Positions 24,423 through 33,541 of a stretch of DNA of 61,528 nucleotides are shown piece after piece. The DNA is taken from assembly GCF_028694895.1 (NCBI RefSeq), contig NZ_JAQVKA010000003.1, forward strand, positions 1 through 61,528, written 5' to 3'. The position numbers and the translations under genes were made by a program. The notes below the pieces were generated by a model that saw nothing but the letters and a program-made list of their open reading frames with translations, made no database searches and was not told where the DNA came from. The DNA comes from Sulfurimonas sp. Lineage in GTDB: Bacteria; Campylobacterota; Campylobacteria; Campylobacterales; Sulfurimonadaceae. The first letter of the stretch is position 1. Each line of letters begins with the position of its first letter.

Positions 24423-26198
24423 TCAGTTATTGAATAATTCTAAAAACTGCTCTCCAAAGAGTTGGAACTTCTTCTCGGCAACGCCGTTAACTCTTAGCAT
24501 GCTCTCTTTATCATGTGGTTTTGCAACTGAGAGATTTTTAAGCACTTTATCTGAGAAAACTATATAGGCTGGAACTTTTAGTTCACTTGCTATTAGTGTT
24601 CGCTTTTCTTTTAGCTTCTCAAACAACTCTGCATCAAATTCTTCTTCATCTTCAAGCTTTATTTTCTTTGCTTTATCGCTTATATGCAGTCTTGAAGCCC
24701 TTATAAAGAGCTCTTTTTTGCCTCTTAATATATCTGCTGCTTCTTGAGTAAGTTTGAGAACACTAAACTCACCCAAATAGACTATCTTTAGCTCTAAAAG
24801 CCTCTCGAGTATAACAAACCAGACCTTTTTCTCTCTTCCCTCACCAATCCCATAAACAGAGAGCGTATCAGCACCATTTGCTAAGAGTTTTTGCTCTTTT
24901 GAACCTCTTAAAATATCGATGATATAGTTTTTCCCAAACTTCTGTTCTGTTTTGTAGATAGCACTTAGAAGCATTTGTGCCTCTTTTGTGATGTTTTCTC
25001 TTATCTCTTTAGAGTTTGCGCAGTTGTCGCATCTGCTCACACACTCATCTAAAGTGTTCTCAAAGTACTCTGCTATCTGCTTGTGAAAGCATATCTCACT
25101 CGTTGCGTATTTGTAGATAGTCTCTATCTTTTGGCTGAGATGCTCTTTGTACTCGCTGTTTTGAATATCATCCAAAAATCTCTTATGTTGCGCTAAATCT
25201 GCTGCATTAAAGAGCATCAGAACCTCGGCATCATCGCCATCTCTTCCAGCTCGTCCTATCTCTTGGTAGTAGTTCTCAAGCGATTTTGGAAGTGACATAT
25301 GCGCTACAAAACGGATATCGCTCTTATCGATTCCCATTCCAAAAGCGATGGTAGCGACCATGATGTCTATCTTGTCATTTACAAAAATTTTGAAGTTTTG
25401 CTCTCTTACATGTTGAGGCAAACCTGCATGATACGGTAGAGATTTGTAGCCAGTTTTGTTAAGGAAAATACTTAACTCTTCGGCTTTTTTCCTTGAACTT
25501 ACATAGATGATTCCGCTCTCACCTTTATGTCTTGTCAAAAAGATTTTAAGCTGTTCATGTCCATTTGCAACTCTACGCTCAAGCGAGATAAAGATGTTTT
25601 TGCGAAATATTTTTCCCTTTAGCACAAGCGGGTCATGAAGCCGCAACTCTCGCAGTATATCCTCAGTTACATGCTGGGTTGAAGTTGCAGTAAACGCGCA
25701 GATAGGAGTAGATGGAAAGTTAGCTCTTAAGTTTCCAAGCGCTCTATAATCATCTCTAAACTCATGTCCCCATTGAGAGATACAGTGCGCTTCATCGACT
25801 ACAAAAAAATTTATATTTAAGCCTCTTAGCATCGCGGTTGTAGCTTGATTGTTTAGTCGCTCGGGAGATAGGTATAAAAACTTTAACTCGCCATTTTGTG
25901 CTTGCTGGATTATCTCATCCACTTCATCTCTGCTTTGCGCGGAGCTTATCATCTGTGCACTCATCCCTTGCGCTCTAAGTGAAGAGACCTGATCTTGCAT
26001 AAGTGCGATAAGTGGAGAGATAACTATGCTTATGCCATCCATAAGAAGTGTAGGGAGCTGATAAACAAGTGATTTTCCACCACCAGTTGGCAAAATCATA
26101 AGCAAATCGCGACCACTTAAGACGGCATCAACTCCCTCTTCTTGAAGCTCTCTAAAACTGTTATGCCCAAAGTTGTCTTTGAGTACTTTGTATTTCAA
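24423..26198 (-). CDS. recQ: ATP-dependent DNA helicase RecQ
   Basis: A 591-residue 3'-5' DNA helicase of recombination repair. Walker A PTGGGKS is at 37-43, DEAH at 135-138 followed by the RecQ-specific CISQWGHEFRDDYR, and motif VI QEIGRAGRDG lies near 315. A zinc-binding region with CISQ-independent cysteines (CFHKQ, CVSRCDNC) follows at about 375-405, then an RQC-like part and a C-terminal HRDC domain. The start is TTG at 26198, overlapping the ribE stop as TTGA, which indicates translational coupling. Confidence 0.93.
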   Translation of the reverse strand: MKYKVLKDNFGHNSFRELQEEGVDAVLSGRDLLMILPTGGGKSLVYQLPTLLMDGISIVISPLIALMQDQVSSLRAQGMSAQMISSAQSRDEVDEIIQQAQNGELKFLYLSPERLNNQATTAMLRGLNINFFVVDEAHCISQWGHEFRDDYRALGNLRANFPSTPICAFTATSTQHVTEDILRELRLHDPLVLKGKIFRKNIFISLERRVANGHEQLKIFLTRHKGESGIIYVSSRKKAEELSIFLNKTGYKSLPYHAGLPQHVREQNFKIFVNDKIDIMVATIAFGMGIDKSDIRFVAHMSLPKSLENYYQEIGRAGRDGDDAEVLMLFNAADLAQHKRFLDDIQNSEYKEHLSQKIETIYKYATSEICFHKQIAEYFENTLDECVSRCDNCANSKEIRENITKEAQMLLSAIYKTEQKFGKNYIIDILRGSKEQKLLANGADTLSVYGIGEGREKKVWFVILERLLELKIVYLGEFSVLKLTQEAADILRGKKELFIRASRLHISDKAKKIKLEDEEEFDAELFEKLKEKRTLIASELKVPAYIVFSDKVLKNLSVAKPHDKESMLRVNGVAEKKFQLFGEQFLELFNN

Positions 26199-26809
26199 TG
26201 GTATATGGCTGATATGGCGTCAACTTCGCCCCATGAGAGAGAGTTTTGTTTGTGAGAGATGATGTGTGCAACATAACGAGCAAACATATCTGTCTCTATA
26301 TTTACTTTTGAGCCCTTTTTGTAGTTTTTAAAAAGAGTCTCTTTCATTGTGTGTGGAATGATAGTAAGACGAAAACTATCATCAAAAACCTCATTTACAG
26401 TAAGACTTATGCCATCAACTGTAATTGAGCCTTTTGGGATTATAAATGCAATGAACTTTTTATCAATTTTTATAAAAACATCGTAAGAGTTACCGCTATT
26501 TTTTATCTCTTTTATCTCGCCAACTGCATCAACATGGCCTTGAACGATATGCCCCTCAAATCTATCACCCATCATCATGGCAGGTTCGATGTGAACTTCA
26601 TCTTGGTAGTTTTCCATTGCCAAGACTCTCTGGCTCTCAGGTGAGAGTTCAACGCTAAAGCCATCATTTGAGAGTTCTATAACTGTTAAACAAGCACCGT
26701 TTACCGCGATAGAATCACCAATAGAAGCTTTATGTTTGGCTCTAATGCTCAGTTTAGAGCCACGCAAACTTTTAACATGTGCTATCTCTCTAATCAATCC
26801 TGTGAACAA
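26195..26809 (-). CDS. ribE: Riboflavin synthase, alpha chain
   Basis: A 204-residue enzyme of two lumazine-binding repeats (about 1-90 and 95-190) that dismutates 6,7-dimethyl-8-ribityllumazine to riboflavin. The start MFTGLI, VNGACLTV, the ExxRxT-type ESQRVLA and the second-repeat GSITVDGISLTVNEV are typical. The start codon is TTG at 26809, preceded by AGGAG. It lies 8 bases after the Sel1 gene and overlaps recQ by 4 bases, so the three form a minus-strand operon. No FMN riboswitch is seen. Confidence 0.92.
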   Translation of the reverse strand: MFTGLIREIAHVKSLRGSKLSIRAKHKASIGDSIAVNGACLTVIELSNDGFSVELSPESQRVLAMENYQDEVHIEPAMMMGDRFEGHIVQGHVDAVGEIKEIKNSGNSYDVFIKIDKKFIAFIIPKGSITVDGISLTVNEVFDDSFRLTIIPHTMKETLFKNYKKGSKVNIETDMFARYVAHIISHKQNSLSWGEVDAISAIYH

Positions 26810-26817
26810 GTGTTCTC

Positions 26818-27504
26818 CTAAAATACAATTTTACCCTCTTCTTGAAGGCCTCTTATAATCTCTTGAGCTTTAGCATGCCCTTTGTAAGCGGCTTTACGGC
26901 ATAAGTCTAGTGCAAAATCGTGGTCTTGCGCACATCCAAAACCTTGATCATAAAGTAGCCCAAGATTATAAAGTCCTTCCGCAAGTCCGCCATCAGCAGC
27001 TCTTTTAAAACAGATAAAGCACTTTGCTTCATCTACAACAACACCATGCCCCTCTTTGTATAAAACACCAAGGTTATTAAAAGACTCTAAATGTCCTCTT
27101 TTTGCTCCCTCTTCATACCAAAAAGCAGCTTCTGAGTAATTTTGTAAACATCCAAGTCCACGCTCTAACATGAGTGCTGATTCATACATCGCTGGAACAA
27201 CTTCTCTAGTTGCTGCTTCTACAAAGAGTTCATGAGCCTTAAATTGATCATGCACTACCCCGCCAAGACCATTCATATATAAAACTCCTAAATTATAAAG
27301 AGCATAAGGTTGTTTAAGCTCAGCTGCTCTTTCATAAAGTTCTAATGTTTTTGCTTCATCACTCTCACAACCTTGAGCATTTTGGTACATGTAACCAAGA
27401 GATGCCATAGCGTCCGCATTTCCGCTTTTTGCAAGCTCTGTATAGAGTTCAAATGCGCTCTTAAAATCTTTTTTATTGTATGCGTCGTGTGCTTTTTTTA
27501 TCAT
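26818..27504 (-). CDS. Sel1/TPR-like repeat protein
   Basis: A 228-residue protein made of about six Sel1-type 36-residue repeats; units such as ALYNLGVLYMNGLG, SFNNLGVLYKEGHG and GLYNLGLLYDQGFG are clear. It would form a helical solenoid for protein-protein contacts. There is no signal peptide, unlike the Cys-rich exported Hcp proteins of Helicobacter, and cysteines do not pair regularly, so a cytoplasmic location is likely. The partner is unknown. It heads the operon with ribE and recQ and is divergent from mnmG. Confidence 0.85.
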   Translation of the reverse strand: MIKKAHDAYNKKDFKSAFELYTELAKSGNADAMASLGYMYQNAQGCESDEAKTLELYERAAELKQPYALYNLGVLYMNGLGGVVHDQFKAHELFVEAATREVVPAMYESALMLERGLGCLQNYSEAAFWYEEGAKRGHLESFNNLGVLYKEGHGVVVDEAKCFICFKRAADGGLAEGLYNLGLLYDQGFGCAQDHDFALDLCRKAAYKGHAKAQEIIRGLQEEGKIVF

Positions 27505-27553
27505 TTGTTAAACCGTATTTAAAATATATTGTCCAAATAATACTCAAAAATGA

Positions 27554-27559
27554 TAAAAT
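27554..27559 (+). promoter_or_regulatory. Candidate -10 box for mnmG
   Basis: TAAAAT followed by TCGC, 26 bases before the mnmG ATG. Confidence 0.45.
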
Positions 27560-27585
27560 TCGCTTTAAGATAGATGGAGTAGTGT

Positions 27586-29466
27586 ATGAAATATGATGTA
27601 ATTATTATCGGTGGTGGTCATGCAGGAGTTGAAGCAGCATTAGCATGTGCTAGAATGGGAGAGAAAACTCTCCTTATTTCTATGCTCGCAGAAAATGTTG
27701 GAGCAACAAGTTGTAATCCCGCAATTGGAGGTCTAGCAAAAGGACATTTAGTCCGTGAGATAGATGCTCTAGGCGGAGAGATGGCTTTAATAACCGATGA
27801 AGCAGGTATACAGTTTCGCATACTAAATCAGACAAAAGGTCCAGCAGTTCGTGGAAGTCGCGCGCAGATAGATATGGATAGATACCGAGTAATCGCTAGA
27901 AACAAGATTTTAAATACTCCAAATTTAGAGTTAGTTCAAGAGATGGCAGAATCGCTTATCATTGAAGATGATGAAGTCAAAGGCGTTAAAACAAATCTTT
28001 TAAACGAGTATAGTGCCAAGAGAGTGATAGTAACAAGTGGTACATTTTTACGAGGTCTTATACATGTTGGCGAGATAAAGCAAGTAGGCGGGCGTTTTGG
28101 TGAGCAAAGTAGCGAAAATTTAAGTGCTTCACTTAAAGCGTGCGGACTAGAGATGGGAAGATTAAAAACTGGAACATGCGCAAGAGTTGATGCCTCTACG
28201 ATAGACTTTTCTGTGATGGAAGAGCAAGGCGGTGATGAACTTCCAAACCCATTTAGTTTTAGAACTAACCGTGAAGAGTTTAGAAGAGATAAAAAGCAGA
28301 TTCCTTGCTACATCACTTATACAAACCAAAACACTCATGACATTATAGAGAGCAACTTCTACAGAGCACCAATGTTTACGGGTCAAATCGAGGGTCGTGG
28401 GCCACGTTACTGCCCAAGTATAGAGGATAAGATAAATCGTTTTAAAGATAAAGAGAGACATCACCTCTTTATAGAGCCTCAAACTTTTGAAAACACAGAG
28501 TGCTATATAAACGGTATGAGCACATCCCTTCCACCAGACGTTCAACAGCTGATGCTTAACTCTGTAAAAGGGCTAGAAAATGCAAAGATTGTTCGTTATG
28601 GATACGCTATAGAGTACGATTTTGTAGATCCAAGAGAGCTAAAACACTCACTTGAGACAAAAAAGATAAAAGGACTCTATCTAGCAGGACAGATTAATGG
28701 CACAACTGGCTATGAAGAGGCCGCTGCTCAAGGACTGATGGCTGGAATAAATGCTTCTCTTAGTCTCAAAGGTAAAGAACCTCTTGTGCTGCGAAGAGAT
28801 GAGGCTTATATCGGCGTTTTGATTGATGATTTGGTTACAAAAGGGACAAAAGAGCCATATAGAATGTTTACCTCTCGCGCAGAGTATAGACTTCTTTTGC
28901 GCGAGGAATCAGCAGATACAAGACTTAGCCATTATGGCCATGAACTAGGTCTTATAAGCGATGAAGTTTATGAGAGAGTTAAAGCTAAAGAAGCACAGAT
29001 TCAAGAGGGTGCTAAGGTTTTACGAGAGACTATGTTTACGCCAAACAAGGAGTTCATAGCATTTTTAGACTCTATCGGCGAAGAACCAGTAAGAGATACT
29101 ATCTCTGCCGAGCAGATAGTGGCTAGAAAAAGTTTTGATGTGCCAAAGATGCTAAAACTTGTTCCAGAATTTGAAAAATATGAATCATATATACTAGATG
29201 AGATTTTAGTAGAGGGAAAATACGCTCGCTATGTTCAAAAGCAAAGTGAAGAGATACAAAAGATGAAAAAGTATCTAAAGATTGAGATTCCCCAAAATTT
29301 TGCATTTAACAAGATAAGCGGTTTAAGCAGAGAAATAGTAGAAAAACTAGAAACATTTAACCCGCCAACTCTTCAAGCAGCTTCACAAATCAGTGGAATA
29401 ACCCCAGCTGCCATAGAGATTTTGCATATCTATATAAAAATAGATATTAAAAACAAAAAAGTTTGA
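27586..29466 (+). CDS. mnmG: tRNA uridine-5-carboxymethylaminomethyl modification enzyme MnmG
   Basis: A 626-residue FAD protein that, with MnmE, installs the cmnm5 group on the wobble uridine of several tRNAs. The FAD loop GGGHAG is at 9-14, followed by [20 protein letters not shown] split as [13 protein letters not shown] and HLVREID, and [14 protein letters not shown]. The later [16 protein letters not shown] and [13 protein letters not shown] motifs and the C-terminal helical domain that binds MnmE are intact. Length is normal. The MnmC-like methyltransferase at 21545 acts later in the same modification pathway. Confidence 0.97.
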   Translation: MKYDVIIIGGGHAGVEAALACARMGEKTLLISMLAENVGATSCNPAIGGLAKGHLVREIDALGGEMALITDEAGIQFRILNQTKGPAVRGSRAQIDMDRYRVIARNKILNTPNLELVQEMAESLIIEDDEVKGVKTNLLNEYSAKRVIVTSGTFLRGLIHVGEIKQVGGRFGEQSSENLSASLKACGLEMGRLKTGTCARVDASTIDFSVMEEQGGDELPNPFSFRTNREEFRRDKKQIPCYITYTNQNTHDIIESNFYRAPMFTGQIEGRGPRYCPSIEDKINRFKDKERHHLFIEPQTFENTECYINGMSTSLPPDVQQLMLNSVKGLENAKIVRYGYAIEYDFVDPRELKHSLETKKIKGLYLAGQINGTTGYEEAAAQGLMAGINASLSLKGKEPLVLRRDEAYIGVLIDDLVTKGTKEPYRMFTSRAEYRLLLREESADTRLSHYGHELGLISDEVYERVKAKEAQIQEGAKVLRETMFTPNKEFIAFLDSIGEEPVRDTISAEQIVARKSFDVPKMLKLVPEFEKYESYILDEILVEGKYARYVQKQSEEIQKMKKYLKIEIPQNFAFNKISGLSREIVEKLETFNPPTLQAASQISGITPAAIEILHIYIKIDIKNKKV

Positions 29467-29469
29467 TAG

Positions 29470-29803
29470 CTAGATAATCTTAGGCATCTAAATTTTAAGA
29501 TTTTATCAAATGCTTGTTCGTTAGAGTTGAATAATTTAGAAAATATATTAACCTTTTTAAATAATAACAATATTTTTTACAAGTGCATTTAGTAAAAACA
29601 ATGCAGCAAAGCTCTTTTACAAAGCTTTTAACATAGTAACTCCAAAAAATTGGAGAGAAAATTATGAATTTGATATTCAATTAGAAGGTAGGCTTCTAAA
29701 GGGGATTGTTTTGTTATCGCCCTCTGGAAGTGATAATATAGGAATAGCCAACAACAAGGCTTACAAAAATAAACAAGTAAGTGCTTCAGAATGTGCGCCT
29801 TAA
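29470..29803 (+). pseudogene. Frameshifted relic of an unidentified gene
   Basis: This 374-base gap (29467-29840) contains no intact gene but has protein-like sequence in two adjoining frames. Frame A is open from 29470 (LDNLRHLNF...LTFLNNNNIF), and frame B continues from 29579 (TSAFSKNNAAKLFYKAF...TPKNWREN...) to a TAA at 29801-29803. Removing one T from the T6 run at 29573-29578 joins them into about 110 codons. There is no ATG. The TPKNWRE part resembles the end of an AraC-type HTH (compare TPKEWRE at 9085-9933), but the rest is unrecognised. A relic is inferred. The last 37 bases carry the next promoter. The hairpin 29473-29507 also lies here. Confidence 0.35.
29473..29507 (+). terminator. 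Weak hairpin after mnmG
   Basis: GATAATCTTA (29473-29482) and TAAGATTTTATC (29496-29507) can pair with two bulged bases around a 13-base loop. There is no T tract after it, so termination is uncertain. Confidence 0.25.
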
Positions 29804-29811
29804 AAATATGC

Positions 29812-29817
29812 TAAAAT
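29812..29817 (+). promoter_or_regulatory. Candidate -10 box for the gene at 29841
   Basis: TAAAAT followed by GCCCG, 23 bases before the ATG at 29841. Confidence 0.45.
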
Positions 29818-29840
29818 GCCCGAAAAAATAGAGAAAACTT

Positions 29841-30707
29841 ATGAAAATATACTACTACGTACACACAGGACACCGTATAGGGCTTGATAGATTTAGACGA
29901 GCTTGTACTATTATCAGAGCTTTGGGAGATGTTGATATTACGCTTCTTTGTTCTGACTTTAGGATTGCAAATGAAGCAAGACACTTTGGGGTGGATAAAG
30001 CCGTTGGTATCGATGTTGTAAGAAACATTCCACATATAGCAAATCATGGTGATAAACTAATCTTTGACTCAGCAGAAGCAAACCCTATTATGCTTGAAGA
30101 TATGCGAAACTTTTTCTCTACCTTTATACGTATAAGTGATAACAAAGATGATGTAAAGATGGACAAAGAATTTCTGATTTCTCCATACTTGAGTGGTGAT
30201 GGAATATGCAATGCAGTAGTCATTGATGAGAAATATTTTGAAAAAAAAGACAAAACAGTAGAGCTTAGTTACTTCTTTGGGGACGATGATTATGAGAAAG
30301 ATTTAGAGAAAAATCTCTCATTTATAGAAGATTTAAACCCAGCTTTTCAACTTGGTTTTTACTACTTTTTAGATTATGAAGAGATGCTTAGAAAAAGGTT
30401 TAAAAGTTGTTATGAATTTGAAGAGTATGATGAGATGATTCAAAATTCAAAAATTCTTATCTCTTCATCTCCACAAGCCATCTTAGAGAGCCTAGCCTCA
30501 GGAGCAAAGCCTATATATGTCCAAAGAGAAGATTATACAAGAGATTTTTTAGACTTTTTTGAGAGCTTAAATATACCAGTTGTAAAAAATTATAAAAAAG
30601 AAGACCTTATTGAAATCATAAGCTCGATAAATAACATAAACTATTTCAAAACGCAACATACTACAGAGAAAATTGTACAATTTATAAAAGAAAGCTTAAA
30701 TTTATAA
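29841..30707 (+). CDS. Unknown protein with GT-B/PseG-like features
   Basis: A 288-residue soluble protein without a confident family. The start MKIYYYVHTGHRIGLDRFRRACTI and the later ILISSSPQAILESLASGAKPIYVQ and IPVVKNYKKEDLIEII resemble the N- and C-terminal halves of GT-B enzymes such as MurG or the PseG sugar-nucleotide hydrolase. The glycine-rich loop of the N-terminal half is weak. A sugar-nucleotide role is only inferred. It lies directly upstream of petABC but has its own -10 box, and petA has another, so coupling to the bc1 complex is not required. Confidence 0.6.
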   Translation: MKIYYYVHTGHRIGLDRFRRACTIIRALGDVDITLLCSDFRIANEARHFGVDKAVGIDVVRNIPHIANHGDKLIFDSAEANPIMLEDMRNFFSTFIRISDNKDDVKMDKEFLISPYLSGDGICNAVVIDEKYFEKKDKTVELSYFFGDDDYEKDLEKNLSFIEDLNPAFQLGFYYFLDYEEMLRKRFKSCYEFEEYDEMIQNSKILISSSPQAILESLASGAKPIYVQREDYTRDFLDFFESLNIPVVKNYKKEDLIEIISSINNINYFKTQHTTEKIVQFIKESLNL

Positions 30708-30728
30708 TTAATTAAAAGTATTTTAGTA

Positions 30729-30734
30729 TATAAT
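30729..30734 (+). promoter_or_regulatory. Candidate -10 box for petABC
   Basis: A perfect TATAAT followed by CGGCC, 32 bases before the petA ATG. Confidence 0.55.
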
Positions 30735-30766
30735 CGGCCTTTAATTTTACAAGAAAGAGAGCAAAC

Positions 30767-31291
30767 ATGCATAACAGTAGCCGTAGAGGGTTTATGGGTA
30801 AAGCATTTGGCGCCGTTGCAGGTGTGGGGGCAGTTGGTTCATTGATCGCAATGAAGAAAACTTGGGATCCGCTTCCAAGCGTAAAAGCCGCTGGTTTTAC
30901 TACTTTGGATATGACAATATATCCAGAGGGGGAGTTAGTAACAGAAAAGTTGAGGGGTAAACCAATTTTCGTTTTGAAAAAAACAGCTGCGATGGTAGCA
31001 AAGCAGACAGAGAGCCAAAAAGCAAGAGACGTTGTTGTTGGTGATTCTCACTTTATGCTTGCTATTGGTTTATGTACGCATCTAGGCTGTATTCCAGCAT
31101 ATATCCCTGCGGAAGAAGGATTTCTTTGTGCATGTCATGGTGGTAAGTTTAACTGGGCTGGTGAAGTAACAAAAGTTCCACCACCACGCGCGTTTGATAT
31201 TCCTCCATTTAAGATTGAGGGTACAACACTTGTTTTAGGTGAAGCTGGTCCAGAGTATAAAGCTATGAAAGATAGCGGCATAACGCTTTAA
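30767..31291 (+). CDS. petA: Rieske iron-sulfur subunit of cytochrome bc1
   Basis: A 174-residue [2Fe-2S] subunit of quinol:cytochrome c oxidoreductase. A Tat-type signal anchor (SSRRGFMGKAFG and a glycine-rich helix) spans about 4-28. Rieske box I C103-T-H-L-G-C108 and box II C121-A-C-H-G-G are intact; ligands are C103, H105, C121 and H124, with C108-C123 as the expected disulfide. Box II has Ala instead of the common Pro. The head faces the periplasm and passes electrons from quinol to the c-type subunit. It is the first gene of petABC. Confidence 0.95.
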   Translation: MHNSSRRGFMGKAFGAVAGVGAVGSLIAMKKTWDPLPSVKAAGFTTLDMTIYPEGELVTEKLRGKPIFVLKKTAAMVAKQTESQKARDVVVGDSHFMLAIGLCTHLGCIPAYIPAEEGFLCACHGGKFNWAGEVTKVPPPRAFDIPPFKIEGTTLVLGEAGPEYKAMKDSGITL

Positions 31292-31305
31292 AGGGGGGAT
31301 AAATT

Positions 31306-32520
31306 ATGGCACATTTTACAAAAGCAACAAGTGTTAAAGATTGGTTAAACCAACGTTTAGCAATTGAAAAAGTTGAAAAAGTTATGGCATCTGAGTATTG
31401 GATTCCAAAAAACATTAACTTCTTGTGGGCGATGGGTATGGTTCTTGCAATCACATTCGCACTACTTTTAGTTTCAGGAATTTTCTTGTTGATGTATTAT
31501 CAACCAGATGTTAAAGATGCATTTTATAGCGTAAACTATACGATTATGAGAGATGTTGATTTTGGTTGGTTATGGAGACATGTTCATGGAGTTGCTGCTT
31601 CAGTTGTTTTCTTAGTTATCTATATCCACATGTTCACAGGTATCTATTATGGCTCTTATAAAAAAGGGCGTGAGATGATCTGGATTTCTGGTATGCTCCT
31701 TTTTGTTACATTTTCTGCTGAAGCGTTTAGTGGTTATATGCTTCCATGGGGACAAATGAGCTACTGGGCAGGTATGGTTATTACAAATATCTTTAGTCTT
31801 GGTGGATTACATTTAGATGGTTTAGTTGAGTGGATTAGAGGGGATTACGTTCCTGCTCAAGCTTTCTTAGGCCGTTTCTTTATGCTTCACGTACTTCTTT
31901 TACCATTAGTTATTATAGGACTTATCGGGCTTCACTTTGCAGCTCTTAGAATTCCACACGTTAATAACCAAGATGGTGAAGAGATTGACTTTAATGCTGA
32001 AGCTAAAAAATATTTAGCTGGTGATAAAGCTGGTTCAAAAGTTATTCGTTTTGCAAATGACTTTATGGCTAAAGATTTGATGGTTGTTGGAGTTTACTTA
32101 ATCTTCTTTTTCTATCTTGTATTTTTTCAGTATGGTTTCGCACTTGACGCTGTAAACTTTGACCCTGCTGATGGACTTAAAACTCCAGCACACATCTACC
32201 CTGAGTGGTATTTCTTATGGTCTTATGAGATTCTTCGTCCATTCTCTATTAACATAGGTCTAATAGCGTTTGGTTTTGCACAAGTTATTTTTGTACTTTT
32301 ACCATGGTTAGATAGAAGTCCAAATGCTGTTCCTGCAAGTCGCCGTGGGCTATTTAGTGTTTGGTTCTGGTTATTACTTATCGATATGATAGTTCTAACA
32401 GCAATGGGTAAATTACCTCCAGAGGGTGCATTTAGTACTATCGGTTTAGTTGCGGCTGTTGCATTCATTGTTTTATGGATTGCACTACCATTTATAACTA
32501 AATATGAAAAAAAAGTATAA
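31306..32520 (+). CDS. petB: Cytochrome b subunit of cytochrome bc1
   Basis: A 404-residue inner-membrane diheme cytochrome b. The haem-ligand histidine regions (WRHVHGVAAS with IYIHMF, and RFFMLHVLLLP with GLHFAALR) and the Qo-site PEWY motif (YPEWYFLWSYE) are present. It contains the complete b-type fold with eight or more helices, so it is not split into b6 and subunit IV. It oxidises menaquinol and recycles electrons to the quinone pool. A strong ribosome site (AAGGGGGG) precedes it, 14 bases after petA. Confidence 0.96.
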   Translation: MAHFTKATSVKDWLNQRLAIEKVEKVMASEYWIPKNINFLWAMGMVLAITFALLLVSGIFLLMYYQPDVKDAFYSVNYTIMRDVDFGWLWRHVHGVAASVVFLVIYIHMFTGIYYGSYKKGREMIWISGMLLFVTFSAEAFSGYMLPWGQMSYWAGMVITNIFSLGGLHLDGLVEWIRGDYVPAQAFLGRFFMLHVLLLPLVIIGLIGLHFAALRIPHVNNQDGEEIDFNAEAKKYLAGDKAGSKVIRFANDFMAKDLMVVGVYLIFFFYLVFFQYGFALDAVNFDPADGLKTPAHIYPEWYFLWSYEILRPFSINIGLIAFGFAQVIFVLLPWLDRSPNAVPASRRGLFSVWFWLLLIDMIVLTAMGKLPPEGAFSTIGLVAAVAFIVLWIALPFITKYEKKV

Positions 32521-32530
32521 GGAGAATAGG

Positions 32531-33478
32531 ATGAAAAATAAAGAACCTTTGATTCTGGTTATTGTTGTTGCTTTTACTCTCCTAACTTATTGGTTAGTTG
32601 AGCCATATGCACACTCTGTAATGCATAAGCATGTAGAGAGTGTTAATTTTACTTATCCAGACTTAATGCCAGTTTCAAAAACAGGTAATGTTGCAAATGG
32701 TAAAGAGTTAGTTACTGGCGCTGCTGCATGTACAGGCTGTCACTCTATTGAAAAAGAGGGTATGCCAGCTATGATGGATGCGGTATCTGCTGCTGCTAGT
32801 TATGGTGTAAATCCACCAGACTTAAGTGAAGCAGGCGCAATATATGATGCAAAATTTTTGGCTAACTTGGTAGTAAACCCTGCGCATGCTCTAAAAGTTG
32901 AGCATAAATTTGATGCGGCAAAGGGTGAAATGCACCCAATGACGGCATTCTATGGTGCTGGTGGAGATATAGATCAAGAGGTTGCTGATATAGTTTCATA
33001 TTTACAATCAATTGCTCCAAAGCCAAGCGAAGTTACTCCAAAGATGGCGTACGAAAATGCTTGTGGTAGATGTCATGCAATGAAGTATGAAAATTGGACT
33101 CAAATCGGTGAAAAACCTGCATTTAAGTTTGAAAAAGACTCTTTAGCATTTGATATTCAAGTGTTAGAGTACCAAGAGCATTTAACAAAGTATATGGGTA
33201 AATTACCACCTGATTTAAGTATGTATATCCGTTCTCGTGGTGAGCATTTTATAAGCACATTTATAGAAAACCCACAAGCACACTTAGAAGGTACTGCAAT
33301 GCCAAGAGTTGGTGTTACTGCAGATGCTGCTGAGAAAGTAATAGAGCACCTAGCAGATGCTGGTGATACAAAAAGACACGAAAGAGATTCAATTGGTAAA
33401 ACAGTGATGATTTATTCTGTGATTTTTGCAATCTTTGCTCTTCTATGGAAAAAGCAAGTGTGGAAAGATCTACACTAA
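32531..33478 (+). CDS. petC: Diheme cytochrome c subunit of the bc1 complex
   Basis: A 315-residue c-type cytochrome replacing classic monoheme cytochrome c1. An N-terminal membrane anchor (about 8-24), two haem sites C67-x-x-C70-H71 and C178-x-x-C181-H182, and a C-terminal helix (about 290-310) are visible. The duplicated c4-like arrangement is the form known in Campylobacterota. Met residues that could serve as sixth ligands occur in AMPRVG and MHPMTAF. The start is placed at ATG 32531, preceded by AAGGAG; the frame is open upstream and overlaps petB. It ends the petABC operon before a hairpin. Confidence 0.92.
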   Translation: MKNKEPLILVIVVAFTLLTYWLVEPYAHSVMHKHVESVNFTYPDLMPVSKTGNVANGKELVTGAAACTGCHSIEKEGMPAMMDAVSAAASYGVNPPDLSEAGAIYDAKFLANLVVNPAHALKVEHKFDAAKGEMHPMTAFYGAGGDIDQEVADIVSYLQSIAPKPSEVTPKMAYENACGRCHAMKYENWTQIGEKPAFKFEKDSLAFDIQVLEYQEHLTKYMGKLPPDLSMYIRSRGEHFISTFIENPQAHLEGTAMPRVGVTADAAEKVIEHLADAGDTKRHERDSIGKTVMIYSVIFAIFALLWKKQVWKDLH

Positions 33479-33499
33479 ACGTTATTTTAGCTCTCTATA

Positions 33500-33524
33500 T
33501 CTCTTCAGAGTTTTTCTGAAGAGA
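33500..33524. terminator. Hairpin between petC and the RDD gene
   Basis: TCTCTTCAG (33500-33508) and CTGAAGAGA (33516-33524) form a perfect 9-bp stem around AGTTTTT. It lies 22 bases after petC and 18 bases after the converging RDD gene. No T tract follows on either strand, so it may terminate both directions or protect transcript 3' ends. Confidence 0.55.
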
Positions 33525-33541
33525 CAAAACCTTCAATTCAA

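Noticed and set aside
28162-28545. Open frame of 127 residues on the minus strand inside mnmG
   Set aside because: mnmG is complete and conserved across this stretch; the reverse frame has no family-like features.
29495-29680. Minus-strand open frame of 61 residues in the gap after mnmG
   Set aside because: AT-rich and Tyr/Cys/Lys-rich composition with no ribosome site; the plus-strand frames look more protein-like.
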